From: Tricholoma matsutake
Taxonomy: Eukaryota; Basidiomycota; Agaricomycetes; Agaricales; Tricholomataceae
NCBI GenBank assembly: GCA_026075535.2
Contig: AP026540.1
Location: 5,146,001 to 5,210,000 of the forward strand
Direction: 5' to 3'
Length of the DNA stretch: 64,000 nt
Below, piece after piece: positions 55,586 through 64,000 of the stretch (position 1 is its first letter; each line of letters starts with the position of its first letter). The notes beneath the pieces were generated by a model, which saw only the letters and a list, made by a program, of their open reading frames with translations, did not search any database and was not told the DNA's origin. A program made the translations under genes and the position numbers.

Positions 55586-56626
55586 ATGGTCAAGATCAAT
55601 TCCATCGACATTTTCCCCCCTCTTATCAACTCGTCCTGCGCCTGGTCCTCTGATATTAAACAGCTTCAAGAGTTATACGATTCACCGTACACCGGCGCAG
55701 TGACAACTCGTACCGCAACCGAAAACGGCTTTAAGGAGGATGAGTCGCACACGGTCTGTGCTCGCGTTTTGAGCAAGCAAAGAGAGCATTGTTCAACTAG
55801 TTGAATCAAATAGGTCGCGTTCGCATTGTCAACTTTAACTTCAATTAACTCCTATGGCTACTCTCCACACCCTTTGGAGACATACCTATCGTGGATCGAG
55901 TCCATCCTTTCCTTGCACAAATCCGCAACAAAACCATTCATAATCAGTATTACTTCATCAGATCCTACCACTCTCCTGTCAATGGTGCAAGCAATTCAAC
56001 GTTTTCGTGCTAAACTAAAGGAGATCACCTCCACACAGTCCACGATTGCCATTGAACTGAACACATCATGTCCCAATATACCCAACTCTCCTCCAAGCGC
56101 CTACAGATTCCTTTCACTTGTGCCTCTTCTCCAGATCCTGAAAGACGAGTATACCAAAGACGAGACATTAACTATCGGTCTCAAACTACCGCCTTTTGTG
56201 TATCGAGATCAGTTTCGGAAAGTTTTAGACGGAATAAAGCCCCTATGTAGCACAGACAACGGGGCGACAACTAAATGCCCCTTTGCCTTTTTCACATGTA
56301 CGAACACTCTAGGGACCAACCTTCTGTTCGCAGAGCAAGCGGATCTTTCAGCTCAGCAGTCTGGGCAGTTCGCGGTCCCACCCGCGTTGGGTGGCCTGGC
56401 AGGCGACTCGCTGCATACGCTATCACTCGGAAACGTGTACACTTTTTCCCAACTCCTCCAGGAGCCTGAATATGCTGGTTTGAAAGACATAACAATTATT
56501 GGCGTTGGGGGCGTTACTTCCAAAGAGGCCGCGAGGCGGATGAGAAGTGTAGGTGCTGCCGTGGTCGGATGTGCGACTTTGTTCGGGAAAGAAGGCATTA
56601 AAGCCTTCGAGATGGTTACGCAGTGA
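55586..56626 (+). CDS. URA1: Class 1A dihydroorotate dehydrogenase (cytosolic type)
   Basis: Oxidises dihydroorotate to orotate in pyrimidine synthesis; class 1A enzymes are soluble and use fumarate. Exons 55586-55753 and 55814-56626 give 326 residues, a class-1A size; there is no mitochondrial presequence or membrane segment as in class 2. Motifs: SPYTGAVTTRTAT at the N-terminus, SINSYGYSPHPLETYL, IAIELNTSCPNIPNSPP with the catalytic Cys of class 1A, TIGLKLPPF, FTCTNTLG, ALGGLAGDSLHTLSLGNVY, DITIIGVGGVTSKEAARRM and VVGCATLFGKEGIKAF. Basidiomycetes usually rely on a class 2 mitochondrial enzyme, so this could be a second, transferred or specialised copy. Whether it acts on dihydroorotate or a related substrate is not shown here. 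Confidence 0.88.
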
Positions 56627-56750
56627 AGTCAATATAGGTGTATCGGTTCTAAACGATTTTCCAAAGAAACATCATTATGTGGTGGTAAATGGTTAAATGG
56701 TAACGTCAGGCGGATTGGAGATATATAGAGGATAATTGTAGGTTGTTGCT

Positions 56751-58032
56751 TTAAGCTGGGCTAAGACGGGGGAAATCCCACATAAGAGAGTCTAAGGGTG
56801 TTTGAGGATACAACGTCGGAAACATCGCAGAATATGCAGATGGATCAGGGCCCAGGAGCGGGGACGTGCGAGAAGGGGGTAGATCATAGAAACCATGTGG
56901 AACGGTCTCGTAGTTGTAGTATGGGGGACACGTTTGCTCTTCCGAACGATGTTGAGTTGTGTCAGACCCCTCAGGACTCAATGAATACCCATCGAAGGAA
57001 GGGAATCCAGGAAAGTAAGCCGGTGCTTGTTGTGAACCTTCATCGAAACAAAAACCACCAAGGGAAGGAAGGTGGAAGTGTTGGGACGTCATCCTGCTAG
57101 ATTCGTAGCTACTTGAAGCGGTCGCATATGAAAAAGACTAGCAACATAAACTTTAGCCAAGTCTAAGAAGGAAAGATGATTATTGTGCTCACGGAAGGAA
57201 TCTGGTTAATGGGAGAAATGTTTTCAGGTGTTTCAGTCGGTGGCAGGAGAGGGCTTCGAAATATGGGTATGTCGATATGATCGAGAGCTGGGAGATGGCC
57301 AGAGCCTTCTATGGGAGGACTCTCCGACTGACGCTGAAGCTGGTCAGTCTTTGGAGAGGACGTACGAGAACGTCTGGAGGATCCAACTTTGTCCCTTTCC
57401 TGCTTCCGCTCCTTCAAAGTGGTGCTATCCAGCGGAGACTTCATATTCTTGACCGCAGAATCAAGTTCTATACCTTGCTTTCCAGCAAGCAGGAGCTCGG
57501 CAATTTGTTTGCATCGCAAAAGCTCTTCCTCGCTGTTCCTTTTGACCTTGCGCTTTACGGCTTTCTTGGCCCGCGCACTGGGAGTGAAACGATAACCGGG
57601 GTACTTCATGAAGTGGTCGAGCTTCTCCTGCTCCGCCTTTTGACGCCATTTATCCTTCTCTGCGTCAGGCAGTTGGTTCCAACAATGACCAATGATTCGA
57701 CTGATGTGACGATGATCATGTTCCACTGACCGGGTTATTTTCTCTCCAGCCCAGAATTCAGAACGAAATATCATGAAAGCATTGCGTGGACGTGAGACGC
57801 GGTTTCCTGAACGGAGACGCTGTGGAGATTTAGATATAGATGAACTGGCAGGTTGAGACGTTGTTCCAGATTCAGGGAGCTGGAGGGAGTCGTCGAAGGT
57901 TGGCGATGGGGACGCAGAAAAAGCGTAGAAGGACGGTGTATGAAATTCAGGTATGAAGTCCTTCAAAGACTCTGGAGAGGGAGTGATATAGTCGATGGTT
58001 TGGAACTGAAAGTACTGGCCATTAGAGGACAT
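56751..58032 (-). CDS. HMG-box DNA-binding protein
   Basis: Exons 58032-57193 and 57137-56751 give 408 residues. The HMG box lies at about residues 78-150: SRPRNAFMIFRSEFW, DHRHISRIIGHCWNQLPDAE, KDKWRQKAEQEKLDHFMKYP and GYRF, the pattern of MATA_HMG-type fungal regulators. Flanks are Ser/Pro-rich and disordered, followed by a basic patch (RAKKAVKRKVKR). The second exon (QHFHLPSLGGFCFDEG onwards) has aromatic and Pro residues that could be an activation region. Similar boxes occur in mating-type loci and stress regulators; the neighbours here (DHODH, PARP) do not support a mating locus. Divergent from the PARP gene by 227 bp. Confidence 0.9.
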
Positions 58033-58259
58033 TGTTGAAGAAAGATGAAGGGACAAGTCCGACGAGGAGACCAGCTTTATACGCCATCTGCATGAAGATC
58101 TATACGGTCTCGGAGGAAGGATTTCCCTTTCTCTTGTCACATCGTGAGCGTTAGTAACAGCATCTAATCTCGATCACCCTCGTTATTATCACATCTTCCC
58201 CATTCAGCTCCATTGCTTAATTTAGACTCCGCGGGTTCCTTTTGTTTTTCACTTTCAAC

Positions 58260-61200
58260 ATGCCTCCCAGAAAAAAAGCTACAGCTCCAGGTGCTACCCC
58301 TGCTCCCACCAGAGCAAGTGCAAGAATTAAATCGTCTTCAACTACTCAACCTGCATCACCTCAACCAGCAACTGCGCCTAAATCGAAATTCAAAAGGGGT
58401 CATACAGATTCTGAAACTGAAGATGATGCACTTGCATCCAAACCTATCAGCAAAAAGGCCAAGAAACAAGACACAGATTCGCAAGATGATCAAGCAGTCA
58501 ACACTACTACTAACTCCCAGCCCCCAGCTGACGAGCCCAAGAAAATGGTGACTGACACCTCAATCTGTCTGTTGCGCCTCAAGTTCTAAGTTCTTATCAG
58601 GTCACTGTTGTGAAGAGGGGCGCGGCGCCCGTTGATCCTGCTTCTCGTTTTGTTGGTGTGTGATTCAGAGTGTTAAGGGATGTGGAGGCACCAACTTACA
58701 AATTCGAAGACACACATCAAGTTTATGTCAATGAGGAAGGTGTTTGGGATGCGATGCTTAACCAAACTGATGTGAGCGCAGGACAGAACAAAAATAAGTT
58801 CGGCACATCATTGTTCAACATATCCCGTAGCCTAATGTTGCCAATCTTTCAGGTTCTACGTTCTCCAACTTCTGCATCCCATCAGCAACAATTCTCAGTC
58901 GCAACTATTCACTCATTGGGGAAGAGTAGGTGAAGATGGGCAAACTCAGCTCAAGGTAGTTTTCACTTTTTGCCTCGTGAGTTAAACTCTCACTTCTTTC
59001 TATATTAGGGGCCTTGGTCATCTTCACTCGCTATTCATGAATTCAAGAAACAATTCAAAGCCAAAGCTGGTGTTTCTTGGGAAAATCGTGTTGGCATGGC
59101 TCCCAAAAAAGGTGCGTTCTTAGTAGCAGCTCCCTACTCACTCATTGAACCTCGACAGGCAAATATATGTGGCTTGGTAGGTGTTGAATCTGTACCAGCC
59201 CCATTGCGCTACAAATGTATCTAGCGCGTGATTTCGAAGAAGAAGAAACCAAGTCTGGTAATGAAGGGAAGGCTGGGAGTAGCAAAAAAGAGGAGGCAGT
59301 TGTCATCCCTGATTCTACTCTTGAAAATGAAGTACAGGTGAGTACTCTTTACATCACCCTTAGGCTTTCTGATTGTTTTGCCGCAGGCATTGTGTAAACT
59401 CATTTTCTCTACGAGGTGAAATGCCTTGTGAATTTCCCTACGGCATTTACTCATATTCGGATTGATAGTCTCATTGAAGCTCACTTGTCATCCATGAATT
59501 ACGACGCTAATAAACTACCACTCGGTAACGTCTTTTTTTCAGCGTCACTACGGTTCAATATAAACTAGGCTATAGGAAAACTTGCCAAATCGACTATCCT
59601 CCAGGGGTTTGGCGCCCTGAAGGTGAGATTTTTAATGGTCGGCGCTACAGCGTATCTTGAAGTACGGTCTTCAGACCCTCGCAGAGGTGATTGAAAATCC
59701 AGATGGCGACACAGCCAAGGAACACGGAGGATTTCAAGCGGCATGCGAACAACTTACCAGCTACTATTATTCGTAAAAACTTCCCCGCCATTATTTCATA
59801 TCATATCTAACTCAGTTTTGTCACAGCATCATTCCCCATGATTTTGGCCGGCAAAAAGGTCATGTTATTAGGACAAAAGATGTATTGAAGAAGGTGCGGT
59901 TGTCCCTGCAATCTGACTCTCTATATCTGATATTCTGCGTTTTCAGGAACTCGAGCTAGTCGACGCCCTTGGAGATATGGTATTTTCTCTCCACTAACTT
60001 CTACCCTGAAGTTCCATTAACACCACGCTAATTGCAGGAAGTTGCTTCTAAGCTCATCTCCTCCACTGTCCATACAGACGACCTTGGCAATCCCATCAAT
60101 CCTCTTGATGCAAATTTCCGTTCGCTTGGTTTGACTAGTATGACACCTATCAAGCGTGACTGTCAAGAGTTCCAAGTTTTGCAGGCCTATGCCCATGACA
60201 CGCACGGATCAACTCATAGACACTTCCAAGTGAATATTGTGAATGCGTATAGAGTGGAACGGTATGGCTCTCTCTACATTCATAACGTGCCTCTATTTAC
60301 AATATTCTTCAGTGCAGGAGAGAAGGCGGCCTGGAATGAACGTGGTTTTGAAAGCCTTGGCGACGGCGACCGCCTCCTTCTGTGGCACGGTTCTCGTACC
60401 ACGAATTTTGCAGGTCTGTGTATGTTATTAGATGGAAGACTAAACATACTCACCTGGGCTTTAAGGTATATTGAAGCAAGGTTTACGCATCGCACCGCCT
60501 GAAGGTCCAGTTTTCTCTAGTCCATGATTGTTGCAGTCCCTCAATGCCCATCCAGCCCCCGTTACGGGATATATGTTTGGGAAGGGTGTTTATTTCGCTG
60601 ATGTGAGTTGCATGCTGTTTTCCTTCAATGCACTCAAACTGAGATACAATTCGATAGATGATGTCCAAAGTCAGTGACATCTCTCTTGCTGCTCGACTAC
60701 AACTAATTTTACCAGTCCGCAAACTACTGCTATGCCGGGTGTGTCTGTGCAGTGTATTGATCCAAAGCGATTCCTTAGTATATTTATAGGTTGAGTAATA
60801 ACACCGGGCTGCTTCTTCTCTGTGAAGTTGCTGCCAAGCCCTTCTACGAACAGGCCAATGCTGTGTGTGATGCCATTCAATTACAGTCATAAAACACCTG
60901 ACACAGTTTTATCAGCAATACGATGCAGATCAACACTGCAAATCCAACCAGAAGAGGTGCTCGCTGACTTTCAAAGGAAAAACGTAGAGTGAGCTGACAT
61001 CTTTCCAGAGCCACCAAGGGCATTGGTCGCACGCAGCCCGTGAAATGGAAAGATGCGGGGAAAGCCTTGAACAACGAGGAATTGCTAGGCTGTCACATGC
61101 CGGATGGACCTGGACAAGATGTAGCAATTCCGGGCGTATATCTTCAATACAATGAAGTGAGTTCAGATCGATGGTATCGAATTCGTGTTAACGAATGACT

Positions 61201-61262
61201 AGTACATCGTTTATGATGCATCCCAAATTCGTCTGAAGTATCTCTTGATGGTGAATATGTAA
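58260..61262 (+). CDS. Poly(ADP-ribose) polymerase, PARP2-like
   Basis: Uses NAD+ to attach ADP-ribose chains to proteins at DNA breaks in the nucleus. It starts MPPRKKATAPGATPAPTRAS, a basic tail without zinc fingers; then an acidic/basic stretch, a WGR domain (FYVLQL, HWGRVGEDGQTQL, FKKQFKAKAG and GPWSSSLAIHEF), a helical regulatory domain (LPLGKLAKSTILQGF, YYSIIPHDFGR) and the catalytic domain: LLLWHGSRTTNFAGIL (His), GVYFADM (Tyr) and YLQYNEYIVYDASQIR (Glu), the H-Y-E triad of a true polymerase. Stops at 61262. More than ten short introns are present, not all listed. The layout is that of PARP2/PARP3. Confidence 0.93.
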
Positions 61263-61375
61263 ACTTGTACACAGACATGTTGTTATTTGCGTACATAGTG
61301 GCAGTGCAATCAACGGGCCGCTTGATCAAAATTTAGCAAAGCCAAAGGAACAAGCAATCAAACCATATTCCAGTC

Positions 61376-62394
61376 ATGCTCAACCCCGCTTCGGGGAGCG
61401 CTAATCCTGCTGCTTCACTTGCTGCACTTTGGGCCTACCTTCAACCGGCATTAGACCATATTGTCAGATCTCCCAGCAACGATCCCAACGGAAAAGCCCC
61501 AGCGATTGATTTTGGATTCTACGCGGGTATACACTCCGCGTGTTATAACTAGTGAAGTGGCATTTGACCAAAAAATCAAGATCATCAACTGACCTTCGCT
61601 TTAGTTTCACTGCCCAAAGCGAAGCCACAAACTCTCTCACTCGATCGCCCGACACGAACATCACGAGCGGCACCGATATCTATGAACAACTTGATAAATA
61701 TTTCGCGGAAACGACTCGAGAACTAGTGCTTGGAGCCCCTCAAGACGATACTACGTTAATCCAGTATATTGTCCCCTGTTTCAACCGATACAGTGCTGGC
61801 GCGCAATCTGCCAATCGACTCTTAAATTATGTCAATCGCCATTATGTCAAACGCGCAGTAGACGAGGACAAGGGCTGGCTTCGTCTCAATGATGTCCTTG
61901 AATCTGTCGCAAAGACCATCACCATCAACGATAACCGCGAAAAAATATCCAAAAAACTTAGGGAGAAGAGAGTTGACGAACTGAAGAAATGGGGGTATGA
62001 GGATGGAGATTCGGTCGACTTCATGAACGCCGCGGAAGCGTGTGCTGAGGCAGCTAGCCCACTGGATCGCGTCATTCCAATAGCATCACTCGCTCACCGT
62101 CGGTTCAGGACAGAGTTCTTCGAGCCATTGTTGACGGCGCCCAAAATCAAGGGGAACTCAAAAGCGAAACACAAGGTTCCCAAGCCTGGGGTTGCTTTTG
62201 CTCCTCCTGGGCCCAAAGGTCGCCTTGCTCGTGCGGTCAAGGAATTACTTGAATCTACAGAAGTCGACGAGGAAGAAAGACTCCGATTGGTTACAGGACT
62301 CGCGTCAGCCCTCAAAACAGTTGGGGTGCGTTCTGATCATTCACTCCGTAAGAAGCTGGATAAATTCGTGACTCCCCGTGCACCGAACAATTGA
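61376..62394 (+). CDS. Short cullin-N-terminal-like protein
   Basis: Exons 61376-61551 and 61605-62394 give 321 residues. The first exon ends YAGIHSACYNY and continues TAQSEATNSLTR, close to the cullin N-terminal block that binds the SKP1/F-box adaptor, followed by LDKYFAETTRELVLG, a YIVPCFNRYSAGAQSANRLL helix and NYVNRHYVKRAVDE, which matches the cullin-repeat core. The cullin homology region and the C-terminal NEDD8/RING-binding part are absent; instead a Lys/Arg-rich tail follows (LRKKLDKFVTPRAPNN) to the stop. It could block or decoy adaptors. The PARP gene ends only 113 bp upstream. Confidence 0.8.
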
Positions 62395-62512
62395 AGTAAA
62401 CATTTCCAGTTTACTCCTTATTTTATCCTTCGATGTTTCAACCACTTGGAAGGATGTTTTTCTCTTACTTTGGGTAGTCCATGTAGACGTGAGATTTTGG
62501 ATGCATTTGCCG

Positions 62513-64000
62513 CTATGGACGTGAAGGCTTATTAAGAGTTCTGCGTGCAACCCTTCTTCGAAACCCAGGCCCTCCTGCAGGACCCACTATCTGATTGCTC
62601 GGCACCGGAGGGTTGGCATCGCGCAGCGTACCCCACACGTTATCCGCTATCCACCCGTCGTTCTTAGCAGCAATCTCTCGAAAGTAAGTTTGGCCTCGCC
62701 CGTCAACATACGCGAAATTCTGAATTGTATTACCAGAACCGTTAATGGCATGTCGAAGCATTGGCGAATTGTCTAATCCGACTTCGCCTGTCGCATGCTG
62801 AACAGAGTGGATCGACTGATAAGTTCCGTGGGGTCGGAGTAAGGCACGCGTATACGTTTGTTGGACATCTGACCCGAAGACACCTACTTGCAGTTCAGGC
62901 GTATGAAGGACGTCACTATCTTTGAAGCTGCTCACCAAACTCTGCTGTATATAGGCTGTAATTGGAGAAAATATTCAGAGGGTAGGAAAATGTGTCCTGC
63001 AACAGGGAGGTCCCTTGGTGTGTGGAGCTGATAGTTCCACTAGTCGTTTGATTCACCCACTGTAACCCGCAATCACAGTCAGAATTCCAGTCATGCATGC
63101 AGCCATTGACATTATGTACCTGAATCCAGCCATCATCCGCATACCGCGCCTTGTTGATATATTCTAAGGATTGAGAGAATCGCACAGTTTTTACCCCATC
63201 CGAGGTGATTATGTCGCTCTCAATGACTAATTCCCGACTTACAGACACCGTCGTCCACACCGTTTCGTTTCCGGCGCTCGCCCCGCCGGATGTCGTCGCA
63301 CGGAGCGGAGGGGCTTCATATTTCTTCAGCTTCCCTGTAGTAGTTGTATTTCCTGTGCGTACATGGATGCTGCCCGAGACAAACCAGTTAGGGTTAATTG
63401 TTGGTTTTGTCCCCTGCCCAAGAACGCGCAATGTAATGGTGTGAGCGCTGGGTGACAAAAGACTCGGTAGGAAAGGCGTTATATCTATCCAATATGTTGG
63501 AGCATCATATGCCCCATACGCAGCCAGCGGACGCCAGTCTGAAGGGGTTATTCCCCCTGTATATATGACGGCATATGGCCAAACGACTCCAGCGAGTTGG
63601 TCATCAACAAAGAGCTGAACTTCTCGAAATGGACCTTTCCCAATCAAACCTGTACTTGCGGGGAAGTATGAAAGGAACTCGTCGGGAGTATCTGTGCTGT
63701 TGTAAGTATGGCGGCAAATCTTGGTACTGCAAGCTTACTCGAATACCAGAATTCCTCAGCTGCATTTCCGGAGCAGAATATCTCGACGAAAGCCTCAACT
63801 GCCGTGTTAGGCAGAGAGATGTTTGTAATAGCTCCGGTATCATTCTCGATCGAAAAGTAGTTGGGAAGAGTCGGGGACAGGTTTGATAACGGTATTATGT
63901 GGTCGGCTGTTATTGGAGTCGGAAAATTTTCAGTCGGGGCGTAAAATGTTGCAGTGAGGATGGCTACACCGAAAGGCTTGAATATGACTGAACCAGCGAG
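62513..64000 (-). CDS. PNGase A-type peptide-N-glycanase, 5' end outside the window
   Basis: Family of secreted amidases that release N-glycans (peptide N4-(N-acetyl-beta-glucosaminyl)asparagine amidase A). The visible part starts in frame at 64000 with VIFKPFGVAILTATFYAP, then AVEAFVEIFCSGNAAEEFWY; introns follow. The core reads GPFREVQLFVDDQLAGVVWP, AYDAPTYWIDITPFLPSL, ITLRVLGQGTKPTINPNWF, GNETVWTTVSVSRELVIE, DDGWIQVHNVNGCMHDWN and CDCGLQWVNQTTSGTISST. The C-terminus is at 62513 after RRVARRTLNKPSRP. Many N-x-S/T sites fit secretion. Fungal members are poorly studied; plants and some bacteria have the active ones. Confidence 0.88.

Noticed and set aside
1..64000. CRISPR array, rRNA, origin or phage-type features
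   Set aside because: The sequence is eukaryotic with spliceosomal introns; no regularly spaced repeats or rRNA motifs were noticed.

Overview
The window is nuclear DNA of a filamentous basidiomycete, most likely an Agaricomycete. The evidence is the gene style and content: dense genes on both strands, many 45-60 nt introns with GT-AG ends and CTAAC/CTGAT-like branch sites, a class of single-pass membrane proteins and secreted Asn/Thr-rich proteins typical of mushrooms, and deeply conserved fungal housekeeping genes. All exon boundaries given here were worked out by eye from splice signals, reading phase and family motifs. Where phase, length and motifs all agree the models are firm; where they do not, this is said.

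Layout. 1-825 is the open end of a Ser/Pro-rich gene (minus). 1398-3008 is a 1.6 kb element with 332-bp terminal inverted repeats and a frameshifted HTH gene. 3565-12585 holds a rhodanese-PTP tyrosine phosphatase and DNA topoisomerase II (both minus). 12767-17035 has a small unknown gene and a GCN20-type ABC-F ATPase. 17594-25937 carries a membrane glycoprotein, a small membrane protein with an 8-nt exon, a CofD-like protein, an unknown protein, chorismate synthase and a SAP30-like protein. 26610-36132 carries a secreted Asn/Thr-rich protein, an RVS167-type BAR-SH3 protein, the SBDS/SDO1 ribosome factor, the ALG1 mannosyltransferase and the NFU1 iron-sulfur scaffold. 37048-41358 carries a copper-fist regulator, a UBE2W-type E2 and porphobilinogen deaminase with an 11-nt exon. 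42076-43499 is a decayed tandem-repeat secreted-protein locus. 43688-51257 carries a RanBPM/GID1 protein, proteasome factor UMP1, an FAD amine-oxidase-like protein and the splicing protein MFAP1. 51702-64000 carries a BTB protein, TRAPP subunit TRS31, a class 1A dihydroorotate dehydrogenase, an HMG-box protein, a PARP, a cullin-N-terminal-like protein and the 3' part of a PNGase A-type amidase.

Most genes are unrelated housekeeping functions rather than a pathway cluster. Some themes recur: copper/iron/heme (copper fist, NFU1, HEM3), ubiquitin-proteasome (UBE2W, GID1-like, UMP1, cullin-like, BTB), and ribosome/translation (SDO1, GCN20). Several neighbours are divergent with very short shared promoters (62 and 67 bp between start codons).

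The most notable signals are at the level of gene architecture: two microexons (8 and 11 nt) that complete family motifs, two GC-AG introns with the same GCGAGT donor, two genes whose start codon is cut from the rest of the gene by an intron right after ATG, a perfect hairpin next to a 3' splice site in MFAP1, a PTP domain split by about 350 residues, and the long-TIR element. I found no CRISPR array, rRNA or convincing tRNA.
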